Notes: generated by a model from the sequence alone, not told the origin. Positions 1 to 12,079 are shown, counted from the first letter of the stretch. The stretch: 64,000 bases of DNA from Paragorgia papillata (GCA_035771165.1 JAWNZC010000106.1:248001-312000), one strand, 5' to 3'. Translations and numbers: made by a program.

Positions 1-2290
1 TTGACCATCTGAAAAACATAAAGGTAAATTTGTACGTAATCAAACGGATCATATATTCATACATACCTTTATCAAATGCAGATAACATAACAAGACAACG
101 ATCCTACGCACAGTATCGATGTACCGTAAACGATACTGTTTTACAAGAAATTTCAAAAGATGATCAAGATGTAGTTAATTTAGAAGAATTAGAAATGTTA
201 ACAGAAATATTAATTCTTAAACGGTATCATTAACATTTAGAAACTTGAGTTGTAAACAGCTGTTTCACTTAGGAAATTACCAACAGAAAACAAGCAAAAC
301 TATTTAATAAGAATAATTGAACATTTTTGAAGGTAAAAAATGTTGTGTTAGAATTGAAAAGCAAACCCAAATATAAAGAATTTAGGTATTAAAATGCAGA
401 AATACAAAAAAAGAGTTCAAACGTTTCAAGCGAAGGCCCATTCGAAAGATAATTAGTATCTAACTCTTCACCGTGGGACAGCAGATACGTCATCAGTCAA
501 ACATTGTTTATAAAAGTTGTCGTTTTCATTACGCTCATTGAATTGTCTAAACAGCATCGACCATTGTTAACGTTGTTTTTAGCCAATCACGATTCAGTTC
601 ATGTAAACTACATCATGCATGGTCATATTAAATCAGGCCAAATAACATCGCGCAGGAGTCGAACCTGTACCTAACACGCAAAATAAGAAACCGTTCGATG
701 TTACACGACCAATCGTTAAATCTAGATTTTCAGCTAAAATTTTGCCACTTTACCTGCATACTTTTTCATAAGTTGAAGGAGAAACCACCTTTCCGTAACA
801 TGACGGTGTACTTTTTCCAACTGCTCCTCTCGTCGACCTTTCTCGAGGGACATAGCAGTACCATTCTCTAACTTCTTTAACAAAGCATCAAGCCTTAAAT
901 CGTAAAAAAGTTATTGGAAACTGTTATGCGAGTTTTATCAGAAAGTGCTCTTTCACAATGAATTACCTATTCATTGTAACCAACAACTTTTGCGATGCAC
1001 TTGGGTTATGAACACACTTCGAATACTGCAAGCAATAAATAACTAGATCTAAGGATAGTGCAAAGTTTCTAGTCAAAGATAATAATATTTTTTGCCACGT
1101 GTACGGACAGAGCTGCCAGCCCCGCAACCTGCCAGTCCCTTTTCTTGAGCAAAGTCCAAGTTAATTTAATACAAGCCAAAACTCAGACAAACAACCCAAA
1201 ATAAAATCTCGAGGGATTCTTAGAGAGTCATTTTCTCTTGACAAGAACGCAAAAAAAATTATAATCTCCGACAAGCATGAATACTGACGTATTTTGTGCC
1301 CTTCACTATTGTTTTACAACATCAAGATCTCTTTGAATCTCGTATCGTGTGACGTCCAGTCAATCCAGATCAAAATTGACTAAAACTTGCCAACTGGATG
1401 TAAAGATAAGTAACTTTTTGTACGATCGTCTGATGATTATGTTGCTAGCGTCACGTTATTAGCCTTGCGAATCGTCTGCCCAATCACGCGCTAAGTTCAC
1501 GCAGGTACAGCTAGACACATGTAGAACTTAAACATTCATGTTTACTATATGGCCAGGGTTCTTCGTACAGTTGCTTATTGAACGCCGAATCAAAATGCCA
1601 AGACAGTCTACAATCTCCAGTATACAGAATTTGTTATTGACCTGATGTGCAAAACTACTCGAGCGCCACTCGTGTAAAATATAACAGACACGAATCAACA
1701 ACACTCTACAAACCGACTTCATAACATCGTCAACATGCCAGACCATATTAAAGTTAAATATAAAGCTTTTAATATTTATTCGCACCTTCCGCTAGGCAGA
1801 CAATAAATCCTTTCGCCCAGACGATATTTAATTAGCCACACAGTTAAGCCTAGAAATCCGTTGTTTTGAGAAGAAAATTGATCGCTCCTTTGCGTTTCTC
1901 CGCCATTCTTGTATTCGCCAGTCGCAAACAAAACCACGCGTGCGCAGTGGTATTCTAATATATTCCGGGGGGAACTTCTTTCATTCTTGGTATATTAAGT
2001 TATACACGTCTTTCAAGAAATATCCATAGATAAGGTACAAACCTGTCTGTTATCGCTCTTTAGGGCTTACGGGCTTCAAGTAACATAAATATTTCTCGTC
2101 TATGAAAGACTGATGCTAGTGTTTCACATTTTCAGTGGTTTTAGCCTTTCAACTACGACAAGTATGTATGTCGTTAAACCTGGTAAGTTTACCCCCCGGA
2201 AAGTTTACACTATCGTGTGAATTTTCGCCACTCATCACAATACTGCAAAGTTTCTGTAAACTTTGCACTAAAAACCGGCCCGTGAAATTT
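1..2290. other. No supported gene; AT-rich intergenic DNA
   Basis: I see no ORF with recognisable domain content and no clear structured RNA. A reading frame open from the window edge to 233 could be the tail of an exon, but nothing in it is recognisable. The phrase AGCGAAGGCCC near 431 recurs near 61121, inside a fold-back repeat, so at least part of this stretch is dispersed repeat. Confidence 0.5.
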
Positions 2291-2800
2291 GTTTAGTCGA
2301 AAGCTAATATTTTGAAAAGTTTACCTTAGAACTTCGCGAAATTTACGAAGAATAATGTTTTGATTATGTTCTTTCTGCCCATGCAAATAAATATGCGTGA
2401 AAGTCAGTGTAAAGCGTAAGAGAAAGATTGTAAACAAAAGCTCAAACTGAAACGTGTAGAGGGATTGTCTTGTACAAACTGCCGGGACTAGTTTACTTGA
2501 AAGCTAATATTTCGCGTAGCATAGCCCATAACTTCACGAAATTTATGAGGAATATTGTTTTGATTATGTTCTTTCTGCTCATGCAAATAAATATGCGTGA
2601 AAATCAATGTAAAGCGTATTAAAGAGCGTGTGAAGTAATAAAGATTGTAAACAAAAGCCCAAAGGTGTACAGGGATTGAAGCGAACTAGTTTCTTTGAAA
2701 GCTAAAATTTTGCGTAGTACATAGCTTAGAACTTTACGAAACTTACGAAGAATGGTATTATAAATGTGTTGTTGATGCCCGTCTATTAAATAGATCTGCG
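2290..2800. repeat. Imperfect ~200-bp tandem repeat, about 2.5 copies
   Basis: The phrase GAAAGCTAATATTTTG begins near 2299 and recurs with changes near 2499 and 2697, so the unit is about 198-200 bp. Units share further blocks, such as TGTTTTGATTATGTTCTTTC and CATGCAAATAAATATGCGTG in the first two. The third copy is shorter and more diverged. It is noncoding in all frames. A satellite-like or local tandem duplication is the simplest reading. Confidence 0.75.
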
Positions 2801-2818
2801 CGAACGTTTTTGAAAACG

Positions 2819-3025
2819 CTACAAGTGTCGGAGAATGTATCTAGCGAATAAAATTTTACGGGGATGTCTAGCCTCCTTCGCAGACGCCTTGTGGGCTACA
2901 AAACCTCCGCAGAATACAGCAGAAATCCCGATTTTTCGCAGTTTGTTGACCTGACCTTTCATTAGGCTAACAAGCGGTGAGACAACAACGACAGTAGTAG
3001 ATGACCCCCCCATCCAGTGTATCAA
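2819..3025 (-). pseudogene. RecQ-family helicase fragment
   Basis: The minus-strand reading contains VVSPLVSLMKGQV followed by a leucine/lysine segment and GISAV. This matches the motif Ia region of RecQ-type DEAH helicases (consensus VVSPLxSLMxDQV), with the usual D replaced by G. Only this ~70-residue piece is visible. No Walker A lies upstream on the minus strand and no DEAH box downstream, so it is a fragment or relic of a RecQ-like gene, which is often carried on mobile elements in invertebrate genomes. It could instead be one exon of a larger gene, but no partner exons were found. Confidence 0.5.
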
Positions 3026-3051
3026 AGGGATGCCGCCTCATTAATATTCAC

Positions 3052-3145
3052 CATGACTCGCGCATGACTCACGAATGACTCATGAATGACTCACACATGA
3101 CTCACGAATGACTCACGCATGACGTGCATGACTCACGCATGACGA
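3052..3145. repeat. ~11-bp minisatellite built on ATGACTCACG
   Basis: About nine tandem units of 8-11 bp, most containing TGACTCA. Six exact TGACTCA words occur between 3063 and 3138. TGACTCA is the AP-1 (Jun/Fos) core site. The array ends about 170 bp upstream of the ATG of the short Cys-motif gene at 3313, so it could act as an enhancer or promoter array, though it may simply be a minisatellite. Confidence 0.7.
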
Positions 3146-3312
3146 ACGGAGTAACAGAATAATAGGACATGTTTGGACACGACTGGGATATAGTTAGTGG
3201 GCATGAAGTTATATAAGCTCGGACATTACGAAGTTCGTTGGACGAATCTATACTTGTTCGAGACTTTAGAGAAAGATTGGAACGTTTGTTGAAAGCTGTT
3301 TAGAACTGAGAC

Positions 3313-3795
3313 ATGAATACTCGACGGTCTAGAAACCGTAAATGTGAAGCCTGGGGAAATCAAGTACATGTCGATGAAGTGTCCGTTGTTGAATGCCAAA
3401 AGCTGTTTCCATTAATAGAGACCATATACACAGACGCCATCGCCACTGAAATCGAGAAATTATGCGAGGAAAAATGTTGTGGTTGTAAAATTGATCACCC
3501 CAGTCAGCGCCACCATGATTGCCTCATGATGACCGAGGAAGAAAGATGGGAGTTGTACTGTAAAGATGCCATTGCATTTGTAAACGATAAACGATTAATT
3601 TAGGACGAGTTTATTGAAGCGACAAGAGTGCTAAAGATCAGGTGTCATAAAGACTCTCTTGAACGTTTAAGACAATTAGAAAACACGTCAGAGTCGATAT
3701 TGTATGCACTGTGGCAATTATATAATAATGCGGAGAATCCAGAAATGAAATGTATTCTAGGATATCTTTCTTACTGGAGAGAAAGTAATAAATGA
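3313..3795 (+). pseudogene. Short Cys-motif protein (CxxC-HPS-H-C), interrupted by one TAG
   Basis: I do not recognise a named family. The ORF starts at an ATG and encodes 96 residues up to a TAG at 3601-3603. The same frame then stays open for 63 more codons to TGA at 3793-3795, with protein-like composition. The core is EEKCCGCKIDHPSQ followed by an H and C, that is CxxC, HPS, H, C spacing suggestive of a small zinc-binding fold. The ORF at 5337-5810 has the same core and continues through the place where this copy has its stop (its residues there are IWIEFNEA), so the TAG is a lesion or a readthrough codon in an originally longer protein. The TGACTCA array lies upstream. The paralogous pair suggests a repeat-borne or locally duplicated gene. 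Confidence 0.5.
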
Positions 3796-3799
3796 TTTT

Positions 3800-5330
3800 T
3801 TTGTATAAATGTTGTGTTTTGTCTTATGTAAGGCTAATAGTTGTATACATAGCGTTCAAGACAGGCGACTGCTGATAAGATTGTTTCGTAAAATAAGACC
3901 TCGAAACAACGTTTTCTCCAGGTAAAACGTTAGTCTTGAGACGATGTTGATCATCGGTATAAAAAATAAGATTCTCGCAGGTGCAGAACACAAAAGGGAA
4001 AACTCATTAAAGGTACTAATGACTATAACATAACCGGATTTGCATATAAGTAGAATATCTAATTTATTTTAGGGGGTGATCATGAGTTGTGGGAGGATAA
4101 TAAGGGGCATGAAGAGGTATTAATGCGTGGGCAAGTCTTTTAGTTTAGTAGGAGGGTCTTAAGGTACGAAACAAATCGAAAAGCCGTGAGCTGAGGGGTT
4201 TCAAATGTATTTTCACTGGCACATAGCAACGTAAAGCTCATATATGAATATTATATATGAGGTATTTGGTTCGCTTTGGTATTTGCAATGTTTGCAGATA
4301 AACTTCTTAGTCCCCATGGGCAGTACGTTTACTAATCACAACTTTTCAAAAGTTTGTATAAGCACTAATGTTTCTGTTTCGATTAAATGATTAACATATC
4401 TAAAACTGCTTAGTCTCTTCGTATAACATATCCCTTGACTGTTCGAATATCCGCTCGATATAAGCCTTGGGAAATCGTACTAGCGTAGATTCTCTTCTTT
4501 TCCTTCTTTTCTCCAGTTGCATATTAGCATAAATTGTTAACCAATATGATAAGAGCACCGTTTTTCAAATGTCTGCTTTTCATTCAGACACCAAGGCTCT
4601 ATCACTTTGTCTTGACATAATATGACCATTCTCTGTAGTGTCTTTCTTTTCTTTAGTTTTAAGATTGTATATACTCGAAGTAATTGTGTGTTTAAATCTT
4701 CGTCCCTGCGGTTTTCTATAAGCTGATGATCCCGTAGGTAAAGTCGAAGGTTTATCGCTCGTCTCCATTCTTTATTTTCTTCTGCGTACTGTTCTTCACT
4801 CATCATGAAGAAAAACACCGCAACAACTAAACCTTTGTTGACAACAAGCAGTAACCAATACGTATAGGCGTCTATTACGGTTGTATATCCGATATATGCT
4901 AAATATCTCACAGTGTACGTAAAAATCCGTTGCATGTCAGTAGGGCAAAGTGAATAAATCAAAGTTGATTACTAATACTTAGATTGAGGAGATGTCTAAT
5001 TCGATAGTCCAAAACCGTTGTGTAAACACGGAACGGAACGGTTTGCCGTACTCGTAAAGTCAATCGAGAAGTCGCGAGTATGAGGAATCGAATCGAGAAA
5101 CTGTAAGAACGTAAGGTACAGACGAAATATTATTTGTCTATAGAATGGCTGAGTGCAATGTTTAAGACCATGTACACTATTGGTGTTAATGACTCATTAG
5201 CAATTTAAACAAAAGAACGAGTCTGGGCGACGTCAGAGCTTAGACAAAGAAATCCTAATTAATATGCTTATTCACGGCTTCGGTTTTCTCGGCGTATCAT
5301 TTGCTTACTATTTGCTGTTGGAGTAAGACC
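3800..5330. other. Gene-poor stretch; one weak minus-strand ORF
   Basis: A minus-strand frame spans about 4962-4537. Its second half has charged, protein-like composition (for example INLRLYLRDHQLIENRRDED), while its first half is hydrophobic. I cannot assign it to a family and no splice signals make it convincing. The rest is unannotated AT-rich DNA. Confidence 0.3.
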
Positions 5331-5336
5331 GCAGAG

Positions 5337-5810
5337 ATGGAGGGTTTATATGAAAAATTGTTTTCAATGTTCGAAGCTATTTACAATGAAAGTTTGTGGG
5401 AAGAATATTCGAAGCTTTGTCGTGAAAAGTGCTACGGTTGTAGGACTAACCATCCTAGTCGGAAACAACACAGTTGCCTAACAGATGATGAGCAATGGAG
5501 ATCGTGCTACGAAGAGACCAGGACAAACGTCGATGAACGTATCTGGATAGAGTTCAACGAAGCGATGCAGGCGTTGAAATTACGAAACCAAAGAGACAAT
5601 AATAAATACTCTCAAGACGCTACAGAGACAAAGGTTGAGCCGATGGAAATTGACGACTCGCCAAATATTCTTTCTATATCTGTTCTGTTTAGCTGTCCAT
5701 TAAAGTATCTGTACGAAGTAAAAGACACTGGTGTAAAATTTACGAGTACCATAAAGAATCCTCGGGGGAGGCTTACGAGGAGTATCTTCTTGAAAAGTCT
5801 AGAAACTTAA
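5337..5810 (+). CDS. Short Cys-motif protein, paralogue of the one at 3313
   Basis: I chose the ATG at 5337; the frame is open a little upstream but without an ATG. The core REKCYGCRTNHPSRKQHSC mirrors the 3313 gene (CxxC, HPS, H, C). It is followed by an acidic/glutamine-rich segment and the short motif VEPMEIDD, a form often seen in degradation or SUMO-binding tails. After about 5680 the composition becomes hydrophobic, and another frame (around 5745-5800) looks more protein-like, so a frameshift or splice may truncate the true C-terminus. Function unknown. The conserved spacing suggests a small zinc-binding protein, possibly of mobile-element origin. Confidence 0.5.
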   Translation: MEGLYEKLFSMFEAIYNESLWEEYSKLCREKCYGCRTNHPSRKQHSCLTDDEQWRSCYEETRTNVDERIWIEFNEAMQALKLRNQRDNNKYSQDATETKVEPMEIDDSPNILSISVLFSCPLKYLYEVKDTGVKFTSTIKNPRGRLTRSIFLKSLET

Positions 5811-7769
5811 CGATGAAAAGCAATCTGAACTAATGCTATACAGGTGTATGTACCACAGAATACCGCACAAATTTACATGTTCCATATATTTTGTAAAATA
5901 CATATAATATGGCATGTTAACATTTTTTCGGATAGTGTTTTTCACTGTGTTTTTTCTTCCCAGGGTTTTTTTGGGATAGATTTGATAGACTTTGTTATTT
6001 TTATTAATTGAAAATTCGATGGAAAAAACCCTGACGTACCACAGAATACCAGTGCAGAAAACACGCAATAAGTAAGGAATGGTTTATCAAATTGTACGAT
6101 AATTTGGTGTGTAATGTTGTGTGCTAATACTGTTGGATGTAAAAAAATATTGCTAACTTAAGTGAAAGGTAAATACTAAAATCACTACAGAATACCAGTT
6201 TTTTTATCAGTAATTTTGAAAAATACAGTTATCCGATAGTAAAACTGGTTACTCTGGGTGATTCCTGTATAGTAATAGTATTGTGTTGCATTGAAAAACA
6301 TTAACTTTACCTATTCTTTCTATTAGCTAAGCTGCCTGATATCAGGCTAAACAACTAAAACAGTAAGACAGATCCTTGTCCAAAAATCAGAAATAATCCT
6401 GGGGGCTGGGTACGAGTTTAGGTTGAATATCCAAGATGGCAACACAGTTTTTAGTTCTGTGTTATGAAAATCTCAAGTCTCAGTTCGAACTTGTAAAGAA
6501 GATTGACTGGACATGTTTAGTTGCAGAGATCTGAAGAATTTTATTAAAAACTCTTTGTTCAGTTTCTGTATATAATTTTTAAATAGTTGCATTGTAATTA
6601 TAGTTCTTTTACTAAGTGTGTTCCTTAAATAAAATATATCAATGCATATTTTCTGCCTTTCTACAGGATGTTGAAAAACAACATTTTGATACATTGATTG
6701 ATTGATTTAATAATATTTATACAGGGTAGTCCAATTCAGCTAACGCTGATTTAAATGGAGCCCTTTAAATGGTAGTCCAATTCTTTAGATGTACCACAGA
6801 ATACCAGTCAAATGGTTATCCAATGTAATAAATAGTAACTCCCATTTTTCAAAGATATATATGCGGTAGTACTAATCAGTTGGTTAAGGGTTAATTTATG
6901 ACATATTGAACAACTTAAATTATGCTGGTTTGCAAACTTAATTTCAAAATTCGGGATTTTATAGGCATTAAGAAAATGTTTTCACTATACAATAAATACT
7001 GTTTAAATATGAACAATAACAGAATAACCCGGCTTAGTATATTGGACACGCAACTAATTTAATCAAAGAGGGAATAAAAGCACCAACTAGCCAACAGTAG
7101 TAACGCTAAGGCTTTGGATGTTTATGTAGTAGTTATGAGCGACTGGTCTTTGTGGCATTTACAATGGTGAGCGGAAGGCCAGCCATTGTAGATGCCCATA
7201 AAGATCGGACGCGAATATTTTAACATACTTATCAAATTCTAAGTGTACATGATAAATACTTCGTTTAAGAGTTCTAAGAAACATGAGATAAGATAATTTT
7301 AACTCAGAAAAAACAGCAGTTAGTGTCTAATAACTTTGATCAAAAAAGCACAAACTAGCCAACAGCAGTAACACTGATTAAGGAGACCCCCGAGGCTTTG
7401 GATGTTCTTGAGATAGTTCATAAATAGAGCTCCTGCTCTCTTTAATTGAATTAGTTGCGTGTTCAGCAATAATACCTATTTTTTGAGTTTTTTTAACTCG
7501 CGGTTTTCGGTAAAGTTATATCCGGGTGCCACTTGAACTTCATGGTACCAGTCATTATGTCTAAGCGCTTCGCAAATTTCTTCCCGGGCAGGTTTTCAAG
7601 GCGCGCGAGGTGATTCGTAGCCTCTCTAAACGCTTCGGCTTGTTCTTCAGTAAAAAGGGAGCGCGAGGTAGTACTTACAGAAGGTGCGGGCTCCAGCGAC
7701 GGCATCCCCGATGCCAGCCAAGCACTTGTGGGAATGACCCTTCTTCTTAAATACAAATAGGCTTTCTCC
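5811..7769. repeat. Intergenic DNA with four dispersed copies of TACCACAGAATACCAG
   Basis: The 16-mer or a close variant begins at 5851 (ending in CCG), 6037, 6184 (partial) and 6792. A TTGATTGATTGATT run near 6698-6711 looks like a LINE-tail remnant. At 7683-7709 the minus strand reads ATG, eight codons and a GTAAGT donor, hinting at a divergent first exon opposite the chromodomain gene, but no further exon was identified. No other gene is supported. Confidence 0.5.
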
Positions 7770-10027
7770 ATGCTTACTCTGCAGAGGAAAGGGGAACTCA
7801 TACAGCGTTTGCGAATGGTGCCTCGACCAGGAACCACCCTGGACGAGGATAATGCATCTTCAGATGATCTACTCTGGGGAGGACTTAATACGAAGTCAAG
7901 AAAACGAAAAGCGTCTTCGGAATTCTTTCCCGTAGAAAGAATCGTTTCGAAGAGGACAGTGCGAAATACGGTACGTACAATATAAAAGACTGCAGCACTT
8001 ATATATCTCGTTGGATAATACTTATTTGATGGTATAAAAACCCACGGTTACTAAGCTTTAAATTTGAATCTTTGTTTATATACATTTTAAAGACAGAATA
8101 TTTGGTGAAATGGAAAGGATATAGCGCCTTTGAAAACAGCTGGGAACAAGAGGAAAATTTAACTGCTGATCTCTTAAGGTATTTGGCTATTCTCTGCAGC
8201 CTGTATTTGCCTTGATATGTTTGTGTTTCTGTATTTTGTACTCGAGGTGTGCTCTGTTTACTGAGGATGTTTGCTGAAGCTCAGTCCCGTTATACAGCGG
8301 ACCACGTCGCCGATTATCTGCTACCGGCATCTTGGGATTAGATATAGCAACAAGTATTTTAAACGTCGCGTGCCTTATGGTGGGGGGAATTTAGCTTCTT
8401 ACAACACCTCAGTCGTCATTTTGAAGTTTGTCACCGCTTGGGACGTGAACCTTAATCCTGGTCCTTCTTCATCGACATCGGTCGGACAAAGTAAGTCGTT
8501 TTCTAGTGCTCTGGTTAATGCTCATAGTCTAAAAAGTATTCATAAACGTTGTCCTACTTCAGGTGAAGTAATATCAAATCTAAACCGCCTTTCAAGACTT
8601 TGTGTATCGCGTGGAATTGGACATTGTATGCATGACAGAAACGTGGCTAAATGATTCGGTATTCTTAATTTTTTCTAATGATATCCTGTCATCCTGCGAT
8701 AAGGGAGCTATGTACGCCGATGATCTTTAATGTTATAAATCAATTAAATCTGGACTGGAGCGAACATGTATATAACATCAGCAAAAAAGCGAACAAAATG
8801 TTGGGACTTCTTAGACGCTGTACCCTAGCTTTTCAACGCCCTGAAACAAGACGTATTCTTTACCTCGCACTTGTAAGATCCCATTTTCCCTATGCAAGCC
8901 AACTGTGGGCTCCGCAAAAAGCCAACTCTATCCAGGAGATGGAGAAAATTCAATGACGGGCAACTAAATTTATTTTGAACCAGAGATACCTTATCAGGAT
9001 AGACTATCGTCTTTAGATATTTTACCTGTATCCTATTGGTTAGAGCTGTGTGATCTGCTTTTCTTGTTTAAAGTTGTCAATGGTTTGGTGTCCTTACCTT
9101 TAGGCGTCTGTCCAGCATTTTATGTTGCAGAAAGACGTACACGCAGCAGTACAAGCAGAGGGAGACATTTGGTTGTAAGGAAATGTAGAACTACGACTTA
9201 TCAAACTAGCTATTTCGTAAGAGTAGCTAAATTGTGGAATATTTTACCATGCGAACTAACACTAGAAGATCAGACACTTTCCGGTTTTAAAAGTAATTTG
9301 AACAGTTACTATAAAGATGCTTTAAGAACTGTTTATGACATTGATGACTGCAGAACATGGAAGTCAATTTGTATAAAATGTAAATCCGCACGTTTGTTGC
9401 ATGAAAGGCCGCATTGTTGCTATTAACTACATTCGTTTTCTTAGTTTTAACTTTTTTATATTTTTAACTCTTAACATTGTAATATAACATTTTAAATTTT
9501 AGTCGGGGGTACAGTAATTGGGGTAACCTGTTGTACCTGCCATTTTTACCATTAATTAACTGGTTTAATAAAGCGATTTAAAGATTAAAAATTAAAGGTT
9601 ATTGTATTGTTTATATAGCAATCTGTTCGTCATTGAGCAATGATTTATATTATTCCCAGTTTATTTTAACAGTTTGACTCACTGTTTTTATGTTGATGAT
9701 TTTATGATCAATACCAATCATCGTATCGAGCACATGTGATGCTTTCAGTACTAAACTAAGCACCCATACCTTTTAATTATGGATCATGAGCAACATTTAA
9801 ACTCAATATTACAAAATCGAATGTTGTTTAATATTCTCAGATCCATACTGTATTTTACAAAACTAGTAGTATTTATAATGTAATATGATACTATTTTATT
9901 TTATTTCAGAAGTTATAACCAGCCATCTGTTCAGCCAGAGAGATTGAGTAAAAATCTCGACCTTCTAAGTGGCCATTACGACGAAGCTAAAGACCCACAG
10001 TCGAAACAACTTAGTCATAGATTTTGA
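7770..10027 (+). CDS. Chromodomain protein, three exons, LINE in intron 2
   Basis: Exon 1 is 7770-7970 (67 codons, ending before GTACGT). Exon 2 is 8093-8178 (after AAAG, before GTATTT). Exon 3 is 9910-10027 (after a TTTATTTCAG acceptor, to TGA). Joined phases are consistent: 0 at the first junction and 2 at the second. The end of exon 1 and exon 2 form a chromodomain: PVERIVSKR, then [10 protein letters not shown], then NSWEQEENL. The aromatic positions and the WKGY and NSWE signatures are the hallmark of methyl-lysine-binding chromodomains (HP1/CBX or retroelement type). Total is roughly 135 residues, so this is a small HP1-like or transposon-derived chromo protein. Exon 3 can also be read in the +1 frame to 10301 with protein-like content, so the C-terminus may differ by frameshift or an alternative acceptor. 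Confidence 0.65.
8271..9590 (+). mobile_element. Internally deleted CR1/L2-type LINE with a 2A-like motif
   Basis: The upstream frame (8271-8654) carries WDVNLNPGP at 8439-8465, matching the D-V-x-x-N-P-G-P core of 2A ribosome-skipping peptides, which are known from the N-terminus of some CR1/L2-clade LINE ORFs. The frame then breaks. From about 8720 the C-terminal half of a LINE ORF2 follows: [16 protein letters not shown] and a post-RT region with [14 protein letters not shown], ending at 9426 in three frame segments. The endonuclease and the catalytic palm of the reverse transcriptase are missing, so the copy is dead. It lies in intron 2 of the chromodomain gene, sense orientation. Confidence 0.7.
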
Positions 10028-10301
10028 ACATGATTGCTTTAGATATTTATTTTATGGGCAGGGAAGACAATCAAGGGACAAGAAATCTTTTTTGTTAGAG
10101 AAGGATGATTTTACTAAGTGTGAATTTATGGGTAATTGGGATATAGTTTTAGACAGGATTGGTGATGGAGTAATGGTGAAGTACCCTGTTAAAGTTAGGG
10201 TATTTTTGACAAAGTCACCAAAAAGTTTCAACATAATTAATGGAACACTCCAAGAGAGTCGGCATATGCTTATTGAAAAATTGTCAATTGATTTTGTCTG
10301 A

Positions 10302-12079
10302 CAACCTGTGACAGTCCCTACAGTAGAGTAAATAAGTTGATGTCCTGTATGTGAGTTTATATATATATACTAAATATATAAAAACTAGGCACGCTAAGCG
10401 TGCATGTGACTACCGCTCATTGTACTGCCTCTAACGCGGCTTAAAGGCACAGTGTCATTAAGACGCAAATTTGAAAAATTCGGGGACAAATTCAAGTCAG
10501 CATGATTAAAGTCATAGTGAGCTATCAGACATTTCAAAACTTGGACTAAATAGTTCTATAGAAAATGCATAGAGATGACAATGATTTAAATGTTGCGGAA
10601 AATCATGGAAAATACGATAAGAAATAATCTGAAAAAATGCAACTAAGTTTTCAAGGCCATCAACTGTCAGAATAACTTGCCATGCCATGCATGTGCTTTG
10701 AGTGAGAATCAAAGATTCTACAACTATTGTTCAACATGTTAAACACTGCAACTGTGTTACAATCAATAGTTAACAAGCAACACTTACAATTTGTTTCTCC
10801 CCCCAAAAAATATCTTTGTAAATGCATTTTTTAAGGAGATAAGGCCCGTTGTTATCTGTCATAAATAATTCACCAGTTAACGATTCCCCATTATAGGTTT
10901 AATTATATGTTTGCCCATTTATTGATACCATAGCAGGAACATCAGTCAACAACTAAAAGTCTTTTTACTCGGGCTACCTGTGGTGGCCGAGTCTAGGTTT
11001 CGGCTCCGTTTGTTATTTTTTTTATTATTGTTATTTTCTTCGCCATACAAAATTGCAAAATTGCGCAATACCTCCCATATATGGAGCATACACTTCGAGT
11101 GTTCGGTCACTTCGAAAATTCATCGACAGTCGTGTTCCTTAGTTCCTATTCTTTGGAACTTTGTAACAAGCACATCACTGATCAACCATATAAGCAATTT
11201 ACTTGGAAAACCTACCAACAATTTCGTCAAAGGTAAAGCTAGCCGAAGCTGTTGCATCCAAGTGGCAACCGAACAACCGACAACGATATAAGCTTACACT
11301 ATATTTTTCTCATGGCTATTAAAACAGGTCTCTACATTCTATAAATATTTAATACCGCCGGTGCAGAGATGAGGATCAAAACGCTAACATTCTGGAACTT
11401 TATATTGGCACTGTATACACTTTCTCATGCTTTTGGTCGAGCATATGCGATGTTCATAGGTTTTTCGCATCATTGCCATTGGCTTCAGCAATACTAATGT
11501 TGATCTGGCTCACGACTGTCTGTGAATTGGTCTGAACTCAGGACCTGTATTAAAACCTCATGAAAACTATTGCAAACAAATTCCAAGATGTGAGAACACA
11601 AGGAACATTCATGAAGATGAGACTTTAAGGAAACAGTTTGTTGACAGTAACAGTATCTTTATATTTTTGCATTATTATTTATGTGCTTTATTACTAAACG
11701 AGTTGTATATTTGTCTAATACTGAGTAGGAAGCTTGTATAGTGTATACACATCCACAGTATGTACCATTTTTGTTTTTACCGACTGTTGCTTGTCTTATT
11801 GATCCATTAGGATTTATATTCAAAGTGCTTTGAACCTTTGAGTATGTAATTTTGTGACAAAGTATGTTATCCATATCTTGATGTTCATTTTGAAACTATA
11901 AATTTTGATGCATAGATTGAGTAAAAAGATATTCATCATAGAAACAACTTTGAACCAGTCATGTTCCTCACATATATACAGTAATATTTTAATGACATAT
12001 TGGCCATTATAACAGCAGCCAAGTGTGTGTTATATGCAGATGGTACCAAAATGTATAGAGAAATTAGAGTGTCTGACAT
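10302..12079. other. Intergenic stretch with repeat end at 10967
   Basis: No supported gene. A terminal-repeat-like block starts at 10967 (ACTCGGGCTACCTGTGG) and is annotated separately. A small palindrome GCACGCTAAGCGTGC lies near 10390. ORFs here appear to be chance frames in AT-rich DNA. Confidence 0.45.
10967..11080 (+). repeat. Repeat end of the ACTCGGGCTACC family, copy 1
   Basis: The block ACTCGGGCTACC-tgtggtggc-CGAGTCTA is followed by a GTTATTTTTTTTATTATTG run. The same arrangement occurs inverted at 19070-19180 and directly at 58197, with the same order of sub-blocks. These look like ends of one DNA-transposon family. The inverted pair at 10967 and 19180 could bound a single ~8.2-kb element, but I see no target duplication that proves it. 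Confidence 0.5.

Noticed and set aside
5799..6068. Minus-strand frame with GILWYV repeats
   Set aside because: Produced by the dispersed TACCACAGAATACCAG repeat; no other coding evidence.
7493..7837. 114-codon minus-strand frame overlapping chromodomain exon 1
   Set aside because: Partly protein-like and with a GTAAGT donor near 7683, but no partner exon or domain, so kept only as a remark.
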